Assembly (NCBI GenBank): GCA_031282355.1
Contig: JAITDW010000001.1
Span: 178,893 to 242,892, forward strand
Source of the DNA: Candidatus Endomicrobiellum neotermitis
GTDB lineage: Bacteria > Elusimicrobiota > Endomicrobiia > Endomicrobiales > Endomicrobiaceae
DNA length: 64,000 bases
Direction: 5' to 3'
Positions 1 through 9,254 of this stretch are shown piece after piece. A program made the translations under genes and the position numbers. Below the pieces are notes generated by a model. The model made no database searches and was not told the DNA's origin. It saw only the letters and a program-made list of their open reading frames with translations. Each line of letters begins with the position of its first letter. Position 1 is the stretch's first letter.

Positions 1-1173
<1,173 letters not shown>

Positions 1174-1182
1174 TTATAAACG

Positions 1183-1602
1183 CTACTCCACAATTTTTTG
1201 AGTTCTTATAATTTTGAGTTTATCCAGAACACCGTTTATAAATTTACTTGAATCTTTCGTTGAAAATTTTTTAGAAATTTCTACAGCTTCGTTTATTATG
1301 ACATTAACAGAAATATCTGGGGTAGCCATAATTTCATACGTTGCAAGACGTATGATGTTACGGTCAACTACAGCCATTCTCTCGAGTTCCCAATTTTTAG
1401 TATACAGATTAATAAAAAAATCTATGTTCTGTTTATTTTCACAAACTCCCTTGAATAAATTTATTGCGAATATTTTATAAGATTCACGTTTAGGTAAATA
1501 TTCACTCAAGTAGTTACATACATCATCAAACTTAATAGCACAATTATCTAACATATATAGCATTCTCAATGAACATTCCCTTGCTTCTCTCCTAGTACTC
1601 AT
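1183..1602 (-). CDS. nusB: Transcription antitermination factor NusB
   Basis: At 139 residues this is the usual NusB size, and it is all-helical in appearance. It begins with the family hallmark of basic and arginine-rich N-terminal residues (STRREARECSLRMLYMLD). It ends with the conserved helix IINEAVEISKKFSTKDSSKFINGVLDKL (shown here only to identify the family: N-E-A-V-E-I-x-K-x-F, then F-x-N-G-V-L-D). NusB with NusE (S10) binds boxA in rRNA leaders and supports processive transcription. It lies just upstream of ligA on the same strand and is probably the first gene of that unit. The region upstream is a 548-bp gene-free stretch. Confidence 0.95.
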   Translation of the reverse strand: MSTRREARECSLRMLYMLDNCAIKFDDVCNYLSEYLPKRESYKIFAINLFKGVCENKQNIDFFINLYTKNWELERMAVVDRNIIRLATYEIMATPDISVNVIINEAVEISKKFSTKDSSKFINGVLDKLKIIRTQKIVE

Positions 1603-2150
1603 AAATTCAATACCATAAACACTGTTTAATATTATATTTTTATAATTGACATAAAATTTTACAAAAAAATAAATTGAGCATTTAATATTTTTATATGCTA
1701 CATAAAAATTAAAGCAAAAATATTAAGAAATTCCAATTTTAAACTTTATTTGAGGTTGTTTTGATAATAATGTATTACAAAGTTATAAGTAAAATTTTTT
1801 GAAGTAATAAAAAGAAGAGTAGTTTCAGTATAAATATCTGCACTATCAGATTAGGATTAATAGCATAGTAAATATTCTAAATACTTCATCATCTTAAACA
1901 CTAAATTTAATCTGCATAAAACAAGTAATATTATTTTTATTTCTTAAAATTATTTGTAAAAACAGCTCTTTCTTCAGTCAAATTTATTTTTTTAGATAAA
2001 AAACACTGCATCCTTAAACATGTTATTATCATTAAATAACTCCATTAAATATGTTTTTTAAACATACATTTACACTCACTTTATCACAAATCTAAAAAAC
2101 ATTTGAAAAAAAACAAACTTTAACACTATTATAAAATTTAACTACTATAA
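1603..2150. other. Gene-free AT-rich spacer between nusB and tRNA-Ser
   Basis: No frame of useful length, RNA fold or recognisable protein remnant was seen on either strand. The stretch is dominated by A/T runs with many stops. It contains one copy of a 12-bp sequence (AAAAAACACTGC) found twice more in intergenic DNA of this window. A TATAAT-like hexamer lies on the minus strand a few tens of bases before nusB and may be its promoter. It may be a decayed gene, but nothing readable remains. Confidence 0.5.
1998..2009 (+). repeat. Dispersed 12-bp intergenic motif, copy 1
   Basis: AAAAAACACTGC occurs exactly here and at 36702-36713 and 41171-41182, always outside genes. Copies 1 and 2 also share the flanks, giving 15 identical bases (T before, AT after). 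The function is unknown; it could be a protein-binding site or a remnant of a dispersed repeat. Confidence 0.45.
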
Positions 2151-2236
2151 CGGAGAGAGAGGGATTTGAACCCTCGATAGAATATCTCTATAATAGTTTT
2201 CAAGACTATCGCCTTAAGCCACTCGGCCATCTCTCC
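2151..2236 (-). tRNA. tRNA-Ser(UGA)
   Basis: The acceptor GGAGAGA pairs with TCTCTCC and the discriminator is G. The anticodon loop CTTGAAA gives UGA. The long variable arm is typical of class II serine tRNAs. CCA is not encoded. It sits between nusB and dnaE. Confidence 0.95.
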
Positions 2237-2260
2237 TATACAAATAATTTCAAAGTCAAA

Positions 2261-5200
2261 TTAAGGTAGTAAGTTGCTAGTTGTTACACATTGTAACTTT
2301 ACTGAATCTTTAGATCCTATCACTGTCTCAACAGCATTTACAAAACTATCTGAATAGTCCGACATATATCCAGTTTCTACAGAAAAAACGCCATACATTA
2401 GATCTTCTAAATCTAAATAAACTTTTACTTTACCTTTATGTATGTTTAAAATTTTTTTCAATTTTTCACTTAAGGTATCATTACACGTTGTAGCAACAAG
2501 TTTTATATGTATTTCGTATCTTAATGGAAATTTTTTTTTTGCTTCATCTATTGTTATTATGCCTTCAACTATTATTTCTGTTTGACTTTGCAAACCTGTC
2601 AGTCTACCCTTCATAATTACAACATTATTGGGAATTAGATAATCACAAAATTTCTCAAAATTTTTAGGAAAAAGTACTGCATCGACACTTCCGTATAAAT
2701 CTTCTATTTTAAATTTTGCATAAGTTTTTCTCTGTGCTTTTGAAATAAGTTTTTTTATGGAAGTTACCATACCTGCAATATGTACAATTTGACCTGTTTT
2801 AAAACTAAGGTCCTCTTTAATTTTGTGAAGTTGATTAGAATTATAATCTGAATAAGCAGCAATTTCTTTCATTTTTTTATCCAACGGGTGTCCTGAAAGA
2901 TAAAAACCTAAAACATCCTTTTCAAAATTTAATGCCCAAAATTGTTCTAACGGTTTCACTTCTTTTAAAAATAACACAGAGCTAAAGTTTTCTAAACTAC
3001 CAAAAAGAGATCCTTGCAATGATTCTTTATTTTGTTTTATTTTTAAAGCATTATTGACAGATAAATTTAAATTTCGTATCAAAACAGCTCTTATTAAGAG
3101 TTTATCACTGCCAAAACAATCAAAAACTCCTGCTTTTATAAGATTTTCTAATGCTTTCTTATTAACAACTTTTAGATCTATTTTAGATAAAAAATCATCC
3201 CAATTCTTGAATTGTCCATTTGCAATTCTTGCTTGCTCAATCGACTTACTTACACTCTCACCTACATTTTTTATTGCAAGTAACCCAAATCGTATATTTT
3301 CATTTTCTATACTAAACTCTCCTTTAGAGTGCTGTATATCAGGTGGTAATATTTTAATGCCGAAAAGCGACATATCATCTAAATACATCAGAAATTTATT
3401 TTTACCATCATCTTTCATCGTAGAACGATTAATCTCACTATTAAGTAAAGCTGTAAAATATTCTAAAGGATAATTAGCTTTCAAGTAAGCTGTTTTATAA
3501 GAAATCATACCATAAGCTGCTGAATGAGATTTATTAAATCCGTATCCAGCAAATGCTACAATATTATTAAATATTTTTACTGCAATTTTTTTTGCAATCC
3601 CATTTTTTTTAGCACCATTTATGAATTTTTCTCTTTGTTTTTCTATAACTTCAGGTATTTTTTTACTCATAGCCTTGCGTAAATTATCAGCTTCTCCAGG
3701 AGTAAAATTTGCAAGTTCTACAGACATTTTCATTACCTGCTCTTGGTATAGTATAACACCATATGTATCTTTTAATATAGACTCTTGCAGAGGATGATCA
3801 TAAATTATTTTTGTTTTGCCATGTTTGCGATTTACAAAATCATCCAGCATTCCAGATCCCATTGGGCCTGGACGATATAAAGCAATTAAAGCTATTATGT
3901 CATTTATATTACTAGGTGCTAGTTTTACTATTAGATCCCTCATTCCTTTACTTTCAAGTTGAAATATACCCATAGTTTTAGCTTCGCTAAGCATGTTGTA
4001 AGTTTTTTTATCATCCAGAGGAATGCTACCTAAATCAAATGATTTGTTCTTTTGTATAAGCTTGGCGCTTTCATCAATAATTGTCAATGTCCTTAAACCC
4101 AAAAAATCAACTTTTAAAAGCCCAAGTTGGGATAAAACTATACCATCGTATTGAGTTATTATAACACCTTTAATCCCTTTTGCTCTTGCGAGTGGAGAGT
4201 AATTTGTAATTTCTTCATTTGCCATAACCATCCCTGCAGCATGCACTCCAGTATGTCTTTTTAAACCCTCAAGTTTTTGAGAAATTTTTATAAGTTTTGC
4301 AATTCTTGAGCTTGTTTCTATAAGCTTTGATAACTCTGTTGAAGTTTCCAATGCTTCAGAAATATTTACACCGCTATACGATGGTATAAATTTTGCAATG
4401 TTATTTGATTCCGTTGCTGTAAACCCCATAACTCTTGCTACATCCTTTATTACTAATTTTGCTTGCATTGATCCAAATGTTATAATTTGAGCACATTTTT
4501 CCTCGCCATATTTTTGACGCACGTATTTTATAACTTCATCTCGCCCTGAATCAGCAAAATCTATATCTAAATCTGGCATTGAACATCTTTCAGGGTTTAA
4601 AAATCTCTCAAATAACAATCCATATTTTAAAGGACAAATATCTGTCACACCCAAAACATATGCCACCATAGAACCAGCTCCAGATCCTCTACCAGGCCCT
4701 ACTTGAATGCTATGATCCTTAGCATATCTAACAAAATCTGAAACTATTAAAAAATATGAAGCAAATCCCATTTTATTAATGATAGAAAGCTCTTGTTTTA
4801 ATCTTATATTATGCTCTGGTGAAATCACAGAATATCTTGCGTGAAGTCCTTTGCTACAGAGTGCTTCGAGATATTCCATATCAGAGCTATATTCTTTTGG
4901 GACTACAAATTTTGGTAAAAGTAATTTATTCATAGGAATTTCAAGATTAATCTTTTCAGCAATTGCTATAGTATTTTTAATAGCTTCTGGTATGTAGTAA
5001 AACGTTTTAATCATATCTTCGGCACTACGATAATAAAAAAGATCAGATTGAAAGCGTAATCTTCTAATATCACTTAACATCTTACCTGTACCAATACAAA
5101 GTAAAATGTCATGAATTTCAAAATCTTCTCTTTTTAAAAAATGACAGTCATTCGTAGCAACAATTGGAATTAAAGTATTTTTTGATAAATCTATTAGTTT

Positions 5201-5788
5201 AGGAATTATTTTTTTTTGTTTTTCAAGGCCATTATCCATAATTTCTATATAAAAATTATCAACACCAAAAATATCACGATATTTTATGGCAGCATCTCGT
5301 GCTTCTTTTGTATTATTATTGAGTAAAAAAGTCTGAATTTCACCTGCTAGACACCCAGAAAGAGCAACTAATCCTTTGCTATATTTTTCTAAAATATCTT
5401 TATCAACACGTGGTTTATAATAAAATCCTTCTGTAAATCCTATACTTACTATGTGCATAAGATTTTGATATCCTTCAAAATCTTTAGCTAGTAATGTTAA
5501 ATGATTATACTTGGTACCATATTCAGCACTTTTATCAAAGCGAGATTTTGCAGCAACGTAAACTTCGCAACCTATTATAGGTTTTATACCGCTCTGCTTT
5601 GCTGCCCAATAAAATTCCATAGCACCGTACATATTCCCATGATCAGTAATGGCAAGAGCAGGCATTTTATAGTCACTTATAATATTAAACAGCTCACCTG
5701 GATTACCTTTGTTATCTATGATTCTACACGCACCATCAAGTAAAGAATATTCTGTGTGATTGTGTAGGTGTACAAATTCTACAGTCAT
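2261..5788 (-). CDS. dnaE: DNA polymerase III alpha subunit DnaE
   Basis: This 1175-residue replicative polymerase is the usual DnaE1 length. The N-terminal PHP domain starts at once with VHLHNHTEYSLLDG and continues with ITDHGNMYG. The polymerase core carries the catalytic aspartates in PDLDIDF at roughly residue 405, preceded by GPGRGSGAGS. The tandem HhH region and an OB fold (IVHIAGMVTSIKK) follow near the C-terminus, with the usual weakly conserved tail. The ATG start is fixed by the PHP motif beginning six residues in. It synthesises the leading and lagging strands with the beta clamp and the DnaX loader, whose gene is also in this window. It lies upstream of tRNA-Ser(UGA) on the same strand. 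Confidence 0.97.
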   Translation of the reverse strand: MTVEFVHLHNHTEYSLLDGACRIIDNKGNPGELFNIISDYKMPALAITDHGNMYGAMEFYWAAKQSGIKPIIGCEVYVAAKSRFDKSAEYGTKYNHLTLLAKDFEGYQNLMHIVSIGFTEGFYYKPRVDKDILEKYSKGLVALSGCLAGEIQTFLLNNNTKEARDAAIKYRDIFGVDNFYIEIMDNGLEKQKKIIPKLIDLSKNTLIPIVATNDCHFLKREDFEIHDILLCIGTGKMLSDIRRLRFQSDLFYYRSAEDMIKTFYYIPEAIKNTIAIAEKINLEIPMNKLLLPKFVVPKEYSSDMEYLEALCSKGLHARYSVISPEHNIRLKQELSIINKMGFASYFLIVSDFVRYAKDHSIQVGPGRGSGAGSMVAYVLGVTDICPLKYGLLFERFLNPERCSMPDLDIDFADSGRDEVIKYVRQKYGEEKCAQIITFGSMQAKLVIKDVARVMGFTATESNNIAKFIPSYSGVNISEALETSTELSKLIETSSRIAKLIKISQKLEGLKRHTGVHAAGMVMANEEITNYSPLARAKGIKGVIITQYDGIVLSQLGLLKVDFLGLRTLTIIDESAKLIQKNKSFDLGSIPLDDKKTYNMLSEAKTMGIFQLESKGMRDLIVKLAPSNINDIIALIALYRPGPMGSGMLDDFVNRKHGKTKIIYDHPLQESILKDTYGVILYQEQVMKMSVELANFTPGEADNLRKAMSKKIPEVIEKQREKFINGAKKNGIAKKIAVKIFNNIVAFAGYGFNKSHSAAYGMISYKTAYLKANYPLEYFTALLNSEINRSTMKDDGKNKFLMYLDDMSLFGIKILPPDIQHSKGEFSIENENIRFGLLAIKNVGESVSKSIEQARIANGQFKNWDDFLSKIDLKVVNKKALENLIKAGVFDCFGSDKLLIRAVLIRNLNLSVNNALKIKQNKESLQGSLFGSLENFSSVLFLKEVKPLEQFWALNFEKDVLGFYLSGHPLDKKMKEIAAYSDYNSNQLHKIKEDLSFKTGQIVHIAGMVTSIKKLISKAQRKTYAKFKIEDLYGSVDAVLFPKNFEKFCDYLIPNNVVIMKGRLTGLQSQTEIIVEGIITIDEAKKKFPLRYEIHIKLVATTCNDTLSEKLKKILNIHKGKVKVYLDLEDLMYGVFSVETGYMSDYSDSFVNAVETVIGSKDSVKLQCVTTSNLLP

Positions 5789-5895
5789 AAAAATCCCTAT
5801 TTTTTAATTTTATGTATAAACCGATAATCCTTATTACATTAAAACACAGCAGTACAAATATTTTTTTTGAACTGTTAAATTTTTTTGCAAGGTGA

Positions 5896-6579
5896 TTAAT
5901 TTTGTCTTATTTCAATAGCTTTTTTTGCTAAAAAATCAACTTTTTCATTTTTTGTGTTACCAGTGTGACTTTTCACATAACGCCATTCAATTATTATGTG
6001 AGTTTTAAGAATAAACTCTACGTATTCTTTTGAGGTATTATTCTTAGCTTTCCACTCAGCAGTTATAAATTTTTCTACACCATAATAATCATAATTGATT
6101 CTTATCTTTTTAATAGCGTTTTTTTGACACCATTTTATTGCTTCGATTACAGATTTTAGTTCTCCACTAAATTGTCTAAATTGTACATCAGAAACAACCC
6201 CTGAAAGTTCAGCTTTAATTTCATCACCTAAGTAAATAATAACTCCATATCCTACGGTACCAGAAATATAAGAACCATCAACAAATACTTCGTAAATACC
6301 ACTTTCTGCTGGATAAGTGAAAAACCCATTTGTTTGATCCCAGACTGAGTCAATAACAGTACTAATATTAGTATTATTTAATTGTTTTTTTAAAGAGAAA
6401 ATATTTTTTGTAGGTTTATAGTAAATTAACAAACTACCATATTTACCAACATTGAGTTTAACTACATAATCTTTAAAAGAATCACTCCCAAAAGTAGCAT
6501 GTATATTCCGTTTTTCAAGACTTTTTTGAAATTCAAAAGCCTTATTTTTTAATTCATTTTTATACAATGTTTTTTTCAT
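5896..6579 (-). CDS. RNase H family protein with an extra N-terminal domain
   Basis: The C-terminal half (about residues 95-225) is a type 1 RNase H fold with the four acidic active-site residues visible: D101 (VFVDGSY), E140 (SGELKSVIEA), D164 (INYDYYG) and D215 (EKVDFLAKKA). The basic segment WRYVKSHTGN supplies the conserved His. The first 90 residues form a separate domain (VVKLNVGKYGSLLIYYKPTKNIFSLKK) that I do not recognise firmly; similar extensions occur in RNase H proteins of some anaerobes. The enzyme degrades the RNA of RNA-DNA hybrids such as primers and R-loops. It lies 25 bp from rmuC, so replication and repair genes are clustered here. The function is strong; the role of the N-domain is open. 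Confidence 0.85.
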   Translation of the reverse strand: MKKTLYKNELKNKAFEFQKSLEKRNIHATFGSDSFKDYVVKLNVGKYGSLLIYYKPTKNIFSLKKQLNNTNISTVIDSVWDQTNGFFTYPAESGIYEVFVDGSYISGTVGYGVIIYLGDEIKAELSGVVSDVQFRQFSGELKSVIEAIKWCQKNAIKKIRINYDYYGVEKFITAEWKAKNNTSKEYVEFILKTHIIIEWRYVKSHTGNTKNEKVDFLAKKAIEIRQN

Positions 6580-6604
6580 TTTTTTATCTTTTAATTTTTT
6601 GAGA

Positions 6605-7786
6605 TCAATTTGTATCTTTTAAGAGTTCCTTAGGTATTTCCTTTTTAGCGTGAGCTCCAAGATCCTTCAATTTTTGAGCTCTCTCTATGAGGCTATCACC
6701 TCTTTTATCAGAAAAAGAAAGCCTTTTAATTGCTTCTTGAGTTTTATTTCTAGCCTCATATATCTTTCTATCGGCTTCTATCAAAGTTTGAACAAAAACT
6801 ACAAATTTATCGTAAAGGTTACCTCCATGCTTTGCTATCTCAAAAACATTTTTTTTCTGATTCTCTTGACGCCAGATATATTCTACAGTTTTTAGCGTAG
6901 CTAAAAGAGTTGACGGTGTGACGAGTACTATATTTTTTTTAAAAGCATAAGCAACAATATCAGGTTTATCAATTAACGCAACTGAAACTGCTCCTTCTAT
7001 AGGTACAAACATCAAAACATACTCAGGTTGATTAAGTCCAGTTAAAGTAGTATAGTCTTTCAGTGCAAGCTCATCAATGTGCTTTTTTATGCTAACAGAA
7101 TGCTCCTTTAAGTAAATTTTTTTTTCAGTTTCGCTACGTGAGTTATAATACCTTTCATAAGCACTGAGTGAGGTCTTTGCATCTATTGCGATATGTTTTT
7201 CTTCAGGTAAGATTATTATATAGTCTGGTATTTTATTTTCCTCATCACCTTTAAACTGTTTTTGAGACAGATAATTTACACCTCTAATCATTCCAACATA
7301 TTCAAAGATTCTTTCAATACTCAATTCCCCCCACATCCCTTGAAATTTATTATCTCCTTTCAGGGCACTCGCAAGATTATTAGCTTCATCACTTATTTGT
7401 TTGTTAAGAGTTATCAATTTTCCTAATTCATTTTGAAGTCCAGACATTTTTTCAGCTTCGTAAATTTGAAAAGCCTCAATTTTACTTCTAAATTCATCAA
7501 TTTTTACTTTAAAAGGCATTATTACACTTTCAAAAGAATCTCTACTAAAACCAGCAATTTTAGATTTATTTTCATCTAATATTTTCGAAGCAATACTTTC
7601 AAATTCACCCTTTAAGCTGCAACTTAGTTTTGAATATTCAGAAGTACTTTCCAAAAGGTCTTTTATTTTTTGATCTTTTATGGCATTATCTTTTGAAATA
7701 GAAATGTATTTAAAAATTGATAAAGAAGCACCAATTGAAACTCCAATAACAAACAACAATATAGAGTTTAATATATCCATAGTCAC
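6605..7786 (-). CDS. rmuC: DNA recombination protein RmuC
   Basis: The protein has 393 residues. It starts with a single membrane segment (ILNSILLFVIGVSIGASLSIF), followed by a long coiled coil (residues ~30-135) and the PD-(D/E)XK-like RmuC nuclease domain. That domain is recognisable by KFQGMWGELSIERI, YIILPEEKHIAIDAKTSLSAYERY and YVLMFVPIEGAV. RmuC proteins limit inversions at repeats and help genome maintenance; the biochemical activity is inferred from the family. It precedes the RNase H gene by 25 bp on the same strand and is probably co-transcribed with it. Upstream lies a 206-bp spacer and then the RecB-like nuclease gene. Confidence 0.93.
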   Translation of the reverse strand: MTMDILNSILLFVIGVSIGASLSIFKYISISKDNAIKDQKIKDLLESTSEYSKLSCSLKGEFESIASKILDENKSKIAGFSRDSFESVIMPFKVKIDEFRSKIEAFQIYEAEKMSGLQNELGKLITLNKQISDEANNLASALKGDNKFQGMWGELSIERIFEYVGMIRGVNYLSQKQFKGDEENKIPDYIIILPEEKHIAIDAKTSLSAYERYYNSRSETEKKIYLKEHSVSIKKHIDELALKDYTTLTGLNQPEYVLMFVPIEGAVSVALIDKPDIVAYAFKKNIVLVTPSTLLATLKTVEYIWRQENQKKNVFEIAKHGGNLYDKFVVFVQTLIEADRKIYEARNKTQEAIKRLSFSDKRGDSLIERAQKLKDLGAHAKKEIPKELLKDTN

Positions 7787-7992
7787 TATTTTTAAGCTCC
7801 TTTATATTAGTGAGAATACAAGAGCAATTATAATACCTCACAATGTAAGTGAAATACTTTTTTACACTCTAGTTGTAAAAAAACACATCAGTTTCATGCA
7901 GGACTTACTTTTTACATAAATTCATTAACGTTTACACTACAATAAACATCAGCATATTTTACATCAAGTATTAAAAAAGAACAAAATTATTT

Positions 7993-8880
7993 CTAATTTT
8001 TAGCACAAATTTCCTTGTAGTTACAGTATTTACAAAAAAACACATTATTTGTTAATGGGAATTCTAGTTTTACCTTAGGAATGTTCTTCTCTATATCTAC
8101 AAGGTATCTACACATATTTTCGGTTTCATTCAGCACAGTGTTAGTAAATTCAGTAATTGCATCATTTTCTATTTTGACGTTTTTTTCACGATATTGTGGA
8201 TGAAGATAAACTATCATAGGAATTATATCATATGCTTCTTTATTAAAGTGACAATTTGCCCATAAAGAGTATCCAGTAAGTTGTCTTGAATGCTTCTCTT
8301 CATCAGGTTTACCAGTTTTCCAATCTATAATGCATATTTTATCTCCTATTGGGAATAAAAAATCTACCTTACAAAAAAATTTACAACCATTAATCCATGT
8401 TTCGCCAAAATTTTTTGGTTCTATAATCCATTTAGAACTCTGATAAATAGCATTTTTTTCAATCCATTCAAATCTTGCACTGTCAAGAAATTTTTTCAAT
8501 ATCATTTCTATTTTTTCATAAACATCATAAGCTGAAACTACCTCTTTGTAGTAGTAGTGTTCAAAAAATGTTTTTGAGTTGCAGTACTTTTTTGTTACGT
8601 CGAAAGAATATTTAAAAAACTTACTCTTGTTAAGAGGTTTTGTGCTTATTTGATATCTCTTAAGCATATCTCTTATGACATCGTGTACAATGTTACCAAC
8701 TTCTAATGCTTTAGAAGTCAAACTTTTTAGAAACTGTATTTTTTCAAAAGAAACATCATTATCGAATTTTGCGTAGTAATCATAAAAGTATTGTCGCTTG
8801 CAGTTTAAAAATTTATCATATCTTGAAATTGACCAACCTAAACCACCAGTATGTGAAGTTTTTTTAATATCATCAACCAC
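7993..8880 (-). CDS. PD-(D/E)XK family nuclease with Fe-S-type cysteines (RecB/AddB C-domain-like)
   Basis: The 295-residue protein has the order typical of AddB/RecB-like nuclease domains. First comes an N-terminal helix SISRYDKFLNCKRQYFYDYY with the first cluster cysteine. A GNIVHDVIRDML helix follows, then the active-site strand KICIIDWKTGKPDEE (D...D-W-K) with the downstream QLTGYSLWA. It ends with a CKYCNYKEIC triplet. The four cysteines are those that in Cas4/AddB proteins hold a 4Fe-4S cluster around the nuclease fold. No helicase domain and no cas genes are adjacent, so a stand-alone repair exonuclease is the sober reading. Its partner helicase, if any, is not in the window. Confidence 0.85.
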   Translation of the reverse strand: MVDDIKKTSHTGGLGWSISRYDKFLNCKRQYFYDYYAKFDNDVSFEKIQFLKSLTSKALEVGNIVHDVIRDMLKRYQISTKPLNKSKFFKYSFDVTKKYCNSKTFFEHYYYKEVVSAYDVYEKIEMILKKFLDSARFEWIEKNAIYQSSKWIIEPKNFGETWINGCKFFCKVDFLFPIGDKICIIDWKTGKPDEEKHSRQLTGYSLWANCHFNKEAYDIIPMIVYLHPQYREKNVKIENDAITEFTNTVLNETENMCRYLVDIEKNIPKVKLEFPLTNNVFFCKYCNYKEICAKN

Positions 8881-9254
8881 AGATATAATCTCCTTATTTT
8901 CAATGTTTGTATTTGGTGAAAAAAACCTTGAAATATAAGTAATTGCATCTCAGGTTTTTTCAATAAATTATCTCTATTTTGTCTAGCTGTTTTGAAAAAT
9001 AATCAGATACCACGTATTTATTAAAGTTATGAAATATGAAACAATGACTACAATTGCAAAATCAAAACAATGACAATCTGAAACAATATTATACTTCTTC
9101 ATTATACTTCTTTTTTTGTTTTATTACGAATAAAAATTTTGTTGTAATGGAAATTTGTTAAGTGATTAGCAAAAATGATTCCCACACATACATTTTACTG
9201 ACGTAGTAATCCTTATATTGCTTTAAAGTAAAAATTTTAGTATAGTCTTCCGTC
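8881..9254. other. Divergent spacer before alaS with short direct repeats
   Basis: The gap between the leftward nuclease gene and rightward alaS contains no gene. It holds a 13-bp tandem duplication (ATTATACTTCTTC, 9088-9112) and degenerate AAACAATGAC copies. Promoters for both flanking genes must lie here, but I could not choose a convincing -35/-10 pair. No T-box-like conserved sequence was seen. Confidence 0.5.

Noticed and set aside
7993-8880. Cas4 from a CRISPR locus
   Set aside because: The Fe-S nuclease has Cas4/AddB-like motifs, but there is no cas1, cas2 or repeat-spacer array anywhere in the window, and its length and neighbours fit a repair nuclease.
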